The notes below the pieces were generated by a model. It worked only from the letters and a program-made list of their open reading frames with translations. It ran no database searches and was not told where the DNA came from. DNA of 63,223 bases from Clostridium sp. CAG:245 (GTDB taxonomy: Bacteria; Bacillota; Clostridia; TANB77; CAG-508), in assembly GCA_000435175.1 (NCBI GenBank), contig FR880072.1:19114-82336 (forward strand), in the 5' to 3' direction. The translations under genes were made by a program, and so were the position numbers. Positions 24,971 to 32,678 of this stretch are shown piece after piece. Positions within the stretch are counted from its first letter, which is position 1. The number at the start of each line of letters is the position of its first letter.

Positions 24971-27166
24971 TTATTTATTTCTTCTTACTTCATATACGCT
25001 GTCTATTTTTCTTATTGCTTTTAAAACACTGTTCAACTGTGCTATATTGCTTACTTCTAGCGTTAATTCCGTTAATACTATTCTTTCTTTAGATACTTTT
25101 GATGATACCGCCATTATAGGTGTTTTTTCTGCAGTTATTGTTGCAATTATGTCTGCAAGCAATCCATCTCTATCATTTGAAAATACTACAACATCAACAT
25201 TATAGCTCGATGGTTTGTCTGTATACCATGAAACATCTATCATTCTGTTTTCTTCAGATACCAAGTCTTTTACGTTCTTGCAGTCTTTTCTATGTACAGA
25301 TACGCCTCTTCCTTTTGTAATATATCCAACAATTTCGTCTCCTGGTACTGGGTTACAACATTTTGATAGTTTTACTAGACAGTTGTCTATTCCTTTTACA
25401 ATTACACCACTTGTTGATGGTTTGTTGTTTGTCTTTTCCTTTGTAAGTTCTTCTATTTTTTCTTCTAGATTTTCTTCTTTATGAACTTTTCTGTATTCTT
25501 CAAGTACTCTTGAAACTATTTTATTTGCTGTAATTGTTCCGAATCCAACACTTGCAAACATGTCATCTGCACTATTATATTTGTATCTTTCAAGTGCAGC
25601 TTCAACAAACTCCGGTCTAAACAATTCTGGGTAGCTCATTCCAATTTTCTTTACTTCTTTTTCTAAAAAGTCTTTTCCTCTTGCAATGTTTTCTACTCTT
25701 TCATTTTTCTTGAACCATTGTTGAATTCTAGTCTTTGCTGTACTACTCTTTATAAATTTAAGCCAGTCTCTACTTGGTCCTTTAGATTTATCTGATGTAA
25801 TAATCTCTACAATATCACCATTTTTTAATTTTGTTACAATAGGCATCATCTTGCTGTTTATCTTACAGCCAGTCATATGGTTTCCTATTTCTTCATGAAT
25901 ACTATAAGCAAAATCTATTGGTGTGGCTCCTCTTGGTAATACTTGAATTTTTCCCTTTGGAGTAAACACATAAACCTCATCTTCAAACAACTCTGTTTTT
26001 AATGTATTTAAGAACTCTTGTGGGTCTTGCATGTCTTTTTGCCATTCAAGTGTTTCTCTTAGCCAAGATAATTTATCTTGATTTACTACTACATTTGCCT
26101 TCTTGCCTCCCATGAAGCTTGCCTCTTTGTAGGCCCAGTGTGCGGCAATACCATATTCGGCTATTCTATGCATATCCCAAGTACGAATCTGTACCTCGAA
26201 TGGAGTTCCTTTTGGTCCTATCAAAGTTGTGTGTAAAGATTGGTACATGTTAGGTTTTGGAACCGAAATATAATCCTTAAATCTTCCTGGCATTGGGTTA
26301 TAAAGCTCATGCACAACACCTAATGCCGCATAACAATCCTTTACAGAATTTACAATAATTCTTAATGCGAATAAATCATAAATCTGGTCCAGAGTCTTAT
26401 TGTCTCTCTGCATTTTTCTAAAAATACTATATAAATGCTTTGCTCTACCAGTTATTTCAGCTTCTATTTTTTGCTTTTTTAATTGAACTCTTATCTCGTC
26501 CATAATCTGGTCGATGAATTTCAACCTTTCTTCTCTCTTCTTGTCTATTCCTTCAACAAGTTCTCTATATTCCTCTGGGTATAAATATTTAAATGATAAA
26601 TCCTCTAGTTCCCATTTTAAAGAATACATACCAAGTCTATTTGCAAGTGGAGCATACAAGTCCATTGTCTCCCTTGCATTTGCAATTTGACGGTCTCTGG
26701 CCAAATATTTTAATGTTCTCATGTTATGAAGTCTATCGGCTAATTTAATAAGAATTACTCTTATGTCTTTTCCCATTGCCAAGAACATTTTTCTGTAGTT
26801 TTCAACTTGTTGCTCTTGTTCACTCGTATAATTTAATTTTCCAAGCTTTGTAACACCATCAACCATTTCTGCAATCTCTGGCGAAAATTCCTTAGACAAA
26901 TCTTGCAAAGTTACATCTGTATCTTCAATTACATCATGTAAAAGAGCAGCACAAATAGTGCTCTCATCAAGTCCAAGTGTAGACAATATATATGCAACTT
27001 GAACCGGATGGATTATGTATGGTTCTCCAGACCTTCTTAATTGGTCTCCATGTTTAGACTTTGCAAAATCATATGCTCTTCTTATTAATTTTAAATCTGC
27101 TCTTCTATTAGATTTTTTTGCATTTTCTAATACTTCTTCTATGGTGTGATTTACGTTTTCCGACAT
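24971..27166 (-). CDS. relA: Bifunctional (p)ppGpp synthetase/hydrolase Rel
   Basis: A 731-residue full-length Rel. The N-terminal HD hydrolase domain has GEPYIIHPVQVAYIL and ALLHDVIEDTD. The synthetase has GRAKHLYSIFRKM, YDLFALRIIV and FEVQIRTWDMHRIAEYG. The TGS domain has VYVFTPKGKIQVLPRGATP, a zinc-finger-like region has KCCNPVPGDEIVGYITKGRG, and the protein ends in an ACT domain. It makes and removes (p)ppGpp on amino acid starvation at the ribosome. The HD motif is intact, so both activities are expected. It lies downstream of recJ. The second synthetase-like gene at 5633-6307 may act in parallel. Confidence 0.97.
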   Translation of the reverse strand: MSENVNHTIEEVLENAKKSNRRADLKLIRRAYDFAKSKHGDQLRRSGEPYIIHPVQVAYILSTLGLDESTICAALLHDVIEDTDVTLQDLSKEFSPEIAEMVDGVTKLGKLNYTSEQEQQVENYRKMFLAMGKDIRVILIKLADRLHNMRTLKYLARDRQIANARETMDLYAPLANRLGMYSLKWELEDLSFKYLYPEEYRELVEGIDKKREERLKFIDQIMDEIRVQLKKQKIEAEITGRAKHLYSIFRKMQRDNKTLDQIYDLFALRIIVNSVKDCYAALGVVHELYNPMPGRFKDYISVPKPNMYQSLHTTLIGPKGTPFEVQIRTWDMHRIAEYGIAAHWAYKEASFMGGKKANVVVNQDKLSWLRETLEWQKDMQDPQEFLNTLKTELFEDEVYVFTPKGKIQVLPRGATPIDFAYSIHEEIGNHMTGCKINSKMMPIVTKLKNGDIVEIITSDKSKGPSRDWLKFIKSSTAKTRIQQWFKKNERVENIARGKDFLEKEVKKIGMSYPELFRPEFVEAALERYKYNSADDMFASVGFGTITANKIVSRVLEEYRKVHKEENLEEKIEELTKEKTNNKPSTSGVIVKGIDNCLVKLSKCCNPVPGDEIVGYITKGRGVSVHRKDCKNVKDLVSEENRMIDVSWYTDKPSSYNVDVVVFSNDRDGLLADIIATITAEKTPIMAVSSKVSKERIVLTELTLEVSNIAQLNSVLKAIRKIDSVYEVRRNK

Positions 27167-27196
27167 ACTACCATCTCCCTTTACCTCTAAAAGACT

Positions 27197-28888
27197 TTAG
27201 CTTATGCTATGTCTCATGTCTTTTAGATTAATTTGTATATTTTCCATTCCCTTATAACTATTTATCTCTAAGTTTCCTACAACATCTACTTTTGAACCTA
27301 TCGCATATTCAGAAGATATATTTCCTAAATTAAATCCTATTGTGTCTATGTATTTGTTTTCGTCTTGAAGCATTGCTTTCAAGTGTTTTCCTTCCGAAAG
27401 TGTTCTGATTGATGTTATTTTCAAATTACTAATTTGGAATAATGGCATCTTATTTCCTTCTCCAAATGGTTCTAGCAATTCTAAGTCTTTTATATCTTTT
27501 ATGCTGATATCTTGTAATTGTACCTTTTCATCTATTTTAATTACTGGAACAATAGATGAAATGTTAGATTTTTCAGCATATTCTTCAAACTCTTTTTTAA
27601 ATTTTTCAAAATTATCTTTTTCTATTGTAATTCCAATTGCCATGCTGTGTCCACCAAATTGCTTGATGTACGTACTGCATTTTTCTAATGCCTCATGCAA
27701 GTCAAATCCAGGAATACTTCTTCCAGAACCACGAGCTAAATCGTCTTCGTAGCAAAGTAATACGCTAGGCTTAAAATACATGTCTGTAATCTTTGATGAA
27801 ACAATTCCAATAACGCCATGGTGCCAGTTTTCTCCACCTAATACTATACATGGAAGTCTCTGCTGTTCTGGGTCTTCCATCATCTTTTGAGCTTCATTAA
27901 ATATTCTCTTTTCAATTTCTTGGCGTTCTTGATTATACTCATTTAAATTATGTGTTATTCTCTCTGCCTCATCTTTACTATCTGTTAAAAATAGCTCTAA
28001 AGCTTCTTTTTCATGCCCCATTCTTCCACACGCATTTATTCTTGGAGCAACTCCAAAAGATATTGCCATAGAATCTATTTTTTTATAACCAATACTATCT
28101 AATAATACTTTTAAACCAATATTTCGTGTCTGTCTAACTAGCTTTAATCCTAATTTTGATATAGTTCTATTTTCGTCTACAAGTGGAACAATATCAGAAA
28201 TTGTTCCAACACATACTAAATCTAAGTATTTTAAATATTCCTCTTCTCTTACTCCCAGCCTCATCGAAATAGCCTGAGTTAATTTAAACGCAACACCTAC
28301 ACCAGCTAACCCATTAAATGGGTATTTGTTGTCTTTTCTCTTACAATCAACCACTGCAACCGCATCTGGCAATGTTTCGGTTGGTTCGTGGTGGTCAGTC
28401 ACAACAGTATCTATTCCAAATGACTTTGCAAGTTCAATCTCTTTGTTTCCAGTAATTCCACAATCAACCGTTATAATCAATGTATGTTTATTGTCTGCAA
28501 TTTCTCTTATTGCATTCTCGTTTAACCCATACCCCTCATGCAATCTATTTGGAATATACACATCTGTTTCAAGCCCTCTCTCAGCCAAAAATCTCTTCAA
28601 AACAGTGCTACTCGTAATTCCATCAACATCATAATCTCCATAAATTGCAACCTTTTCATGAGTTTCAATTGCCTTAACGACTCTATCTACCGCCTTCTCC
28701 ATGTCTGGCATCATGAACGGATCATGAAAATCTGTCCTTCTTGGATGTAAGAAAACCTCTATCTCATCACTGTTTGTTAATCCTTTATTTGCAATAATAT
28801 TTGCAACCAATTTACTTACGTTAAATTCTTCTGATATCTTGTTAATCAGTACATCATTTGCTTCGTTTAATTCCCATTTTTTATTCAA
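27197..28888 (-). CDS. recJ: Single-stranded-DNA exonuclease RecJ
   Basis: A 563-residue DHH-family nuclease: IYGDYDVDGITSSTVL, VDCGITGNKEI, VVTDHHEPTE (DHH), NACGRMGHEKEALELF, WHHGVIGIVSSKI and FGGHSMAIGITI in order. It degrades single-stranded DNA 5' to 3' in recombination and mismatch repair. The start is TTG at 28888 behind AAGGAG; the nearby ATG is out of frame. It is the first gene of the operon that continues with rel. Normal length for Firmicutes. Confidence 0.95.
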   Translation of the reverse strand: MNKKWELNEANDVLINKISEEFNVSKLVANIIANKGLTNSDEIEVFLHPRRTDFHDPFMMPDMEKAVDRVVKAIETHEKVAIYGDYDVDGITSSTVLKRFLAERGLETDVYIPNRLHEGYGLNENAIREIADNKHTLIITVDCGITGNKEIELAKSFGIDTVVTDHHEPTETLPDAVAVVDCKRKDNKYPFNGLAGVGVAFKLTQAISMRLGVREEEYLKYLDLVCVGTISDIVPLVDENRTISKLGLKLVRQTRNIGLKVLLDSIGYKKIDSMAISFGVAPRINACGRMGHEKEALELFLTDSKDEAERITHNLNEYNQERQEIEKRIFNEAQKMMEDPEQQRLPCIVLGGENWHHGVIGIVSSKITDMYFKPSVLLCYEDDLARGSGRSIPGFDLHEALEKCSTYIKQFGGHSMAIGITIEKDNFEKFKKEFEEYAEKSNISSIVPVIKIDEKVQLQDISIKDIKDLELLEPFGEGNKMPLFQISNLKITSIRTLSEGKHLKAMLQDENKYIDTIGFNLGNISSEYAIGSKVDVVGNLEINSYKGMENIQINLKDMRHSIS

Positions 28889-28913
28889 ATTTTTCTCCTT
28901 ACCTTTTTAACAT

Positions 28914-28954
28914 AATATTGACAATATTTTATAACAAACAGCCCAAAAATACAA
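28914..28954 (-). promoter_or_regulatory. Promoter of the recJ operon with an overlapping palindrome
   Basis: TTGTAT (28949-28954), a 17-base spacer and TAAAAT (28926-28931) on the minus strand. A perfect palindrome, AATATTG-A-CAATATT (28914-28928), covers the -10 and start region. The same 15 bases recur in the agr promoter at 61563-61577. Confidence 0.55.
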
Positions 28955-29170
28955 GCATTTGAGGTAAAAATCATTTGGTAAATGTGAAATATCATATCTT
29001 TTGGCGGTCTGTAAATTGTATCAAGTAATGTTTTAGATTTAAGAATAGAGCAGTCATTGAATTACATTGTTTAGGCTTGTATACCTGTTGTAAATGGCAA
29101 AATAGTATGTCTTTACATCTACACCTGTGAATATACATACTTTTTTATTTTTTTAATTTGCTGAGTATAC
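28955..29170. other. Intergenic stretch with no supported gene
   Basis: About 215 bases between the recJ promoter and the phoH terminator. A 48-codon minus-strand frame (starting MYIHRCRCKDI) is present but has no binding site, so I do not call it. No RNA gene or clear stem was recognised. Confidence 0.5.
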
Positions 29171-29178
29171 CAAAACAA

Positions 29179-29203
29179 CAGGAGGCGAAAATTTCGCCTC
29201 CTG
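29179..29203 (-). terminator. GC-rich terminator hairpin after the PhoH gene
   Basis: CAGGAGGCGAAA and TTTCGCCTCCTG form a 12-bp perfect inverted repeat around one base. On the minus strand TGTTGTTTT follows. It lies 80 bases after the PhoH stop. Confidence 0.7.
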
Positions 29204-29285
29204 CCACTTGCTATGGAGTATTATTAGATTTACAATCACCTATCCTTTATATTTCGTTTGGTTATAACTTCTCTCTAATTTTACA

Positions 29286-30641
29286 TTAAAGAATTTCGAG
29301 TGCCTCCTGTGCCAGCTTGCCTCTCACAGATTTCTTGCTGTTGAGAGTAACCTGGAAGGTATGCGGATTGCCCTTCATCTTCTCGCTCAAATAGACCAAA
29401 CCATTATAGCGAGAGTTGAGTTCAGGATTGTTAACCTGGTCAGGGTCTCCCAAGAAGATAAACTTCGAACCTTCGGCCGAACGAGTAACAATATCCTTGA
29501 TGTCGCACGGTTTCACATTCTGCGTCTCATCAATAATAAACACAGTATGAGTAATTGTGCGACCACGCAGGAAACCAATCGGCTGAATCTCAATGTCTCC
29601 TCTTTCAAAGAATTCCTGAGCCTTCTTCTTCAGCTGAGCATTGGTAAAATCCGGGAACTTCGGACGAAGAATCTCCTTCAGATTGTCCAAGATACCTCCA
29701 AGATACGGACCGACCTTGTCGTCAATTTCACCAGGCAAGAAGCCAATTTCCTCATTGCCAACAGTAACAGTCGGAGTAGCAACAATAATCTGCTTATAAG
29801 ACACTCTGTTTTTGTCTCCCTTCTTTTCAAGGGAACTCAGAGCCATCGCCAAAGAGCAGTAAGTTTTGCCAGTACCGGCAACACCCTTCACAACTACCAA
29901 AGGTGCAATATCAGGAGGTGTTAGCAGCGATTCCCAGAACATGTCCTGCTCATTATTGAGCGACTTATGCATAACATTTTTGTAATACTGCAAACGAATA
30001 ATCCTGCCATTGGTATAACGACCAATAAGACCGGAATGCTCTCCGTTTATCACAACAAACTGGTTTTCCACCCACTCGTAATTCTCGTACTGCTGAACCT
30101 CCTCAACAGGAACACCATTTTCATCAGTGAACAGTCTGTCCAATGCTTCGCCCTGAATAAAGATTTCAGCTTTTCCGGTGTACTGGTCACAGGGCTTGGG
30201 GAAGATTTCATCCTTAAACAGCTCTGTGGTAATGCCCAGCTGATTGCCCTTCAACCGAATGTTCGGGTTTTTGGAAATCAGAATAACTTTCTCATTATTT
30301 GCCATCAGGTCTTTGCAAACCTGATAAACTCTGTGGTCAAGCCGAGAAAAGTCCGCAAGGTTTGCAATCTCCGCAGAAATAGGACCGTTATCCACAACTC
30401 GCAGACGGCTACCGTTACTCTGTTCAAAACCTTTTTCAGAAAGCAAATCCTTCTGCGGGATGTTGTCAATGTACTCAATCAGCTGGCTTGCCAAACTTTT
30501 CTTTTCAGGCACACCATTGTACCGATAAAGATTCTGCAAAATCGCCATAGGGATAACAATAGTATTGTCATCACCAAACCTCAAAGTAGGATTTTTTGAG
30601 GCCAACAACGACTCAGTTCTCAAGACAAATACTTTTTTCAT
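29286..30641 (-). CDS. PIN-like domain fused to PhoH-type ATPase (PhoH2 family), PIN acidic residues degenerate
   Basis: A 451-residue protein. Residues 1-135 match the PIN domain of PhoH2 proteins in layout (KKVFVLRTESLLAS, VIPMAILQNL, VILISKNPNIRLKG). Residues 215-451 are the PhoH ATPase, with Walker A GVAGTGKT and Walker B VFIIDETQN. PhoH2 proteins are RNA helicase/nucleases. In active members the PIN motifs are D-T-N-V, L-E-E-L and K-D-x-N-L-R; here they read R-T-E-S, L-Q-N-L and K-N-P-N-I-R, so the nuclease site looks lost. Codon use is clearly GC-richer (about 45-50%) than its neighbours. The start Met at 30641 has AAAGGAG upstream. Single gene with its own promoter and terminator. Confidence 0.85.
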   Translation of the reverse strand: MKKVFVLRTESLLASKNPTLRFGDDNTIVIPMAILQNLYRYNGVPEKKSLASQLIEYIDNIPQKDLLSEKGFEQSNGSRLRVVDNGPISAEIANLADFSRLDHRVYQVCKDLMANNEKVILISKNPNIRLKGNQLGITTELFKDEIFPKPCDQYTGKAEIFIQGEALDRLFTDENGVPVEEVQQYENYEWVENQFVVINGEHSGLIGRYTNGRIIRLQYYKNVMHKSLNNEQDMFWESLLTPPDIAPLVVVKGVAGTGKTYCSLAMALSSLEKKGDKNRVSYKQIIVATPTVTVGNEEIGFLPGEIDDKVGPYLGGILDNLKEILRPKFPDFTNAQLKKKAQEFFERGDIEIQPIGFLRGRTITHTVFIIDETQNVKPCDIKDIVTRSAEGSKFIFLGDPDQVNNPELNSRYNGLVYLSEKMKGNPHTFQVTLNSKKSVRGKLAQEALEIL

Positions 30642-30667
30642 TTGTATTATACTCCTTTGCAAATTGT

Positions 30668-30693
30668 GTTCTGAATATAGTGTACTTCAGAAC
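30668..30693 (-). promoter_or_regulatory. Leader hairpin of the PhoH gene
   Basis: GTTCTGAA and TTCAGAAC form a perfect 8-bp inverted repeat with a 10-base loop, between the promoter and the binding site of the PhoH gene. It may be an operator or an RNA hairpin. Confidence 0.5.
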
Positions 30694-30717
30694 TTTGTGT
30701 GTATTCGAACTTCTTAC

Positions 30718-30746
30718 ATTATATCACGCAAAGACCCATTTTTCAA
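30718..30746 (-). promoter_or_regulatory. Promoter of the PhoH gene
   Basis: TTGAAA (30741-30746), 17 bases and a perfect TATAAT (30718-30723) on the minus strand. Confidence 0.7.
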
Positions 30747-30903
30747 CAATTTACATAATATTTTTGACTTGTTTTTTACGAATCACACCCACTTTATTTA
30801 TTTGCAATAAGTGTAGTTTGCACTATTTATAATAAATTTATTTTTATAACATTTGCAACTCAGTTCAAACTGTAAATAGTAACATTTGTTTATATATTAA
30901 CAA

Positions 30904-30930
30904 CTAAGGCTCCCATACTAGGAGCCTTAG
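30904..30930. terminator. GC-rich terminator hairpin after the beta-CASP gene
   Basis: CTAAGGCTCC and GGAGCCTTAG form a perfect 10-bp stem with a 7-base loop, 17 bases after the stop at 30948. Only a weak T-rich tract follows. Confidence 0.7.
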
Positions 30931-30947
30931 CATTTTTACGAATTATT

Positions 30948-32366
30948 TTATTCAAACTTGGTAGACATGCTCTTTACAAGTCCATCATGATTCACACGGA
31001 AGAAATAGCCACATCCTAAAATACCAACTCTATCTGTATCTACTTCATTGATAATCCTTTCTGCAAAAATTTGCTTTGTATCCGCCTCACCGTGGTTTAC
31101 AAGTACAAGCTCAAGGTGTTTGAACTTCTTGAGAAAGTCAATCATCTCATCAGCTTTTGCATGTGCAGAGTATTCAGTAGTATATTCCACCTGTGCCCTT
31201 TTCTTTACAAGAGTTCCTCCAATTTGCACAGGAGTTCCTACCTCAGCTTCTTTAAGCCTTGCTCCCAGAGTACCTTCTGCAGTATAACCAGTAAAGTGAA
31301 TTAAGGCATTTTCCCGGGTTAAATACTCCGGAATATACACCTGTGCAGGTCCATATGAGCCCATACCGGAAGAAGTCAAAATAATTTTTGCTTCCTCACT
31401 TTCCAATATTTCCGCCCTACTTGTTCTATCGACAAAAGTTAAATTTTCCGGCAAGAAATTCCACATTTCTTCCTTAATATCCAGCCCATCTTTAATATAC
31501 ATGTTCGTATATCTAATTGTAAGCTTTCCATCAAGAAAAATAGGAACTTTAACACTCAGCTGACAATTTTCTTGCATGCATTTAATCTCATACAAGATTT
31601 CTTGCGCTCGTCCAAGAGAAAATACAGGTGCAACCACAGTGCCTCCTTTATTGATGCTTTTAAGCACGTTTTCGGCAAAGCACTTAGTAATCTCGCTGGA
31701 TTCCATATTTCCATACGTTGACTCTTGAATAACTGTTAAGGGCAACTCCACAACCCATTTTGGCAGCTCAGGAACATCAAAAAACATATTCTTGTTATTA
31801 TAGTCTCCCGTGAAAAACAAGTTAATGTTTTCATACCCATCACTTGCAATTTGCACCAAAATGCTTGTAGCCCCCATAAGATGACCATTCCTAAAAAAGG
31901 TCGCCTTAATATTAGGACGAATTTGAATGGTTTCCTCGTAATCGCAACCATGGACAAGCTTAATTGTTTGAGTTACATCTCCTTCGTTATACAAACTCGG
32001 ATGGTTCTGCCGTTTTGCAACATCTTTCAGAACTCGGTAGCTGTCCTCCAATGCCAACGGCAAAAGTTTTGCGGTGGTTTTACTCATATAAATTTCCTTA
32101 TCATACCCCTTATTTACCAAAAAAGGTAAACGACCAGTATGATCTACATGATTATGAGTAACCAGGCAAAAATCAATATTAGCAGGATTAAAAGGCAAAA
32201 CTTCATTATTCTTGCTGTACTGCCTTTCCTGGAAAAGACCACAGTCAACAACAAATTTGACCGTACTATTATCTGGCTGTTTTACAATAATCAGATTGCA
32301 TGAGCCAGTTACCTCTGGATGCACAGCCATTATGTCTACATAGAATCTCCGTTCTTTTGAAATCAT
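30948..32366 (-). CDS. Beta-CASP family metallo-beta-lactamase (RNA-processing type hydrolase)
   Basis: A 472-residue protein. Metal motifs are VTHNHVDHTG, GHLMG and FTGDY. The beta-CASP part carries motif A QESTYGN, motif B EYSAHA and motif C VNHGE. This is the architecture of CPSF73/YSH1-like RNA nucleases found in bacteria and archaea. All motifs are intact, so it is probably an active nuclease; the substrate is unknown. The reading frame is open five codons upstream, but GGAGG lies there, so the Met at 32366 is used. GC content is above its neighbours, like the PhoH gene next to it. Single gene with its own promoter and terminator. Confidence 0.88.
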   Translation of the reverse strand: MISKERRFYVDIMAVHPEVTGSCNLIIVKQPDNSTVKFVVDCGLFQERQYSKNNEVLPFNPANIDFCLVTHNHVDHTGRLPFLVNKGYDKEIYMSKTTAKLLPLALEDSYRVLKDVAKRQNHPSLYNEGDVTQTIKLVHGCDYEETIQIRPNIKATFFRNGHLMGATSILVQIASDGYENINLFFTGDYNNKNMFFDVPELPKWVVELPLTVIQESTYGNMESSEITKCFAENVLKSINKGGTVVAPVFSLGRAQEILYEIKCMQENCQLSVKVPIFLDGKLTIRYTNMYIKDGLDIKEEMWNFLPENLTFVDRTSRAEILESEEAKIILTSSGMGSYGPAQVYIPEYLTRENALIHFTGYTAEGTLGARLKEAEVGTPVQIGGTLVKKRAQVEYTTEYSAHAKADEMIDFLKKFKHLELVLVNHGEADTKQIFAERIINEVDTDRVGILGCGYFFRVNHDGLVKSMSTKFE

Positions 32367-32405
32367 AAAATAATCCTCCATTTCATGATAAAGTTATTAA
32401 ACTCT

Positions 32406-32441
32406 AAAATGTTTTTTCAAACATTTTTCATTTTCATTCTA
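32406..32441 (-). promoter_or_regulatory. Promoter -10 and leader hairpin of the beta-CASP gene
   Basis: TAGAAT (32436-32441) lies 17 bases from TTGACT (32459-32464) on the minus strand. Downstream, AAAATGTTT and AAACATTTT (32406-32427) form a 9-bp hairpin in the leader. Confidence 0.5.
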
Positions 32442-32521
32442 CTACATCATATAGCCATAGTCAATAAAAATCGCCCACAAAATAGACAGCCTTTAGTAGC
32501 AGATTTTTTAAGATTTACAAA

Positions 32522-32623
32522 AACAATTTTAAATTTTGAAAAATAATGTCAAGCTCGCCTTTTGAGGAGCCCAAAGGCTCCGACCAAGAGCGCCGTACCG
32601 AAATTTTTCAAAATTAAATTGTT
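32522..32623. repeat. Long inverted repeat with a GC-rich structured centre
   Basis: A 23-base arm (32522-32544) and a 21-base arm (32603-32623) are near-perfect inverted repeats (AACAATTTTAAATTTTGAAA against TTTCAAAATTAAATTGTT). Between them are 58 GC-rich bases containing GGAGCC-CAAA-GGCTCC and an outer GCTC/GAGC pair. There is no coding potential. It looks like a miniature mobile element or a structured RNA. Confidence 0.6.
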
Positions 32624-32633
32624 CTTGCAAAGG

Positions 32634-32674
32634 AAAAATCGCCCAAAAAGGTGCGTCCCCTTTGGGCGATTTTT
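32634..32674 (-). terminator. lysS terminator formed by dispersed GGGACG hairpin, copy B
   Basis: AAAAATCGCCCAAA pairs with TTTGGGCGATTTTT around a loop holding GGGGACGCACC. It lies five bases after the lysS stop and is flanked by A and T runs, so it can act as a terminator. It belongs to the family also seen at 24219-24256 and 48219-48254. Confidence 0.75.
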
Positions 32675-32678
32675 GTTA

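Noticed and set aside
28989..29135. A 48-codon minus-strand frame starting MYIHRCRCKDI
   Set aside because: No ribosome binding site, no family match and no conserved context.
29361..30599. Two long plus-strand frames (187 and 210 codons) opposite the PhoH gene
   Set aside because: They are shadows caused by the GC-richer codons of the PhoH gene. They have no binding site, and the minus-strand protein has clear ATPase motifs.
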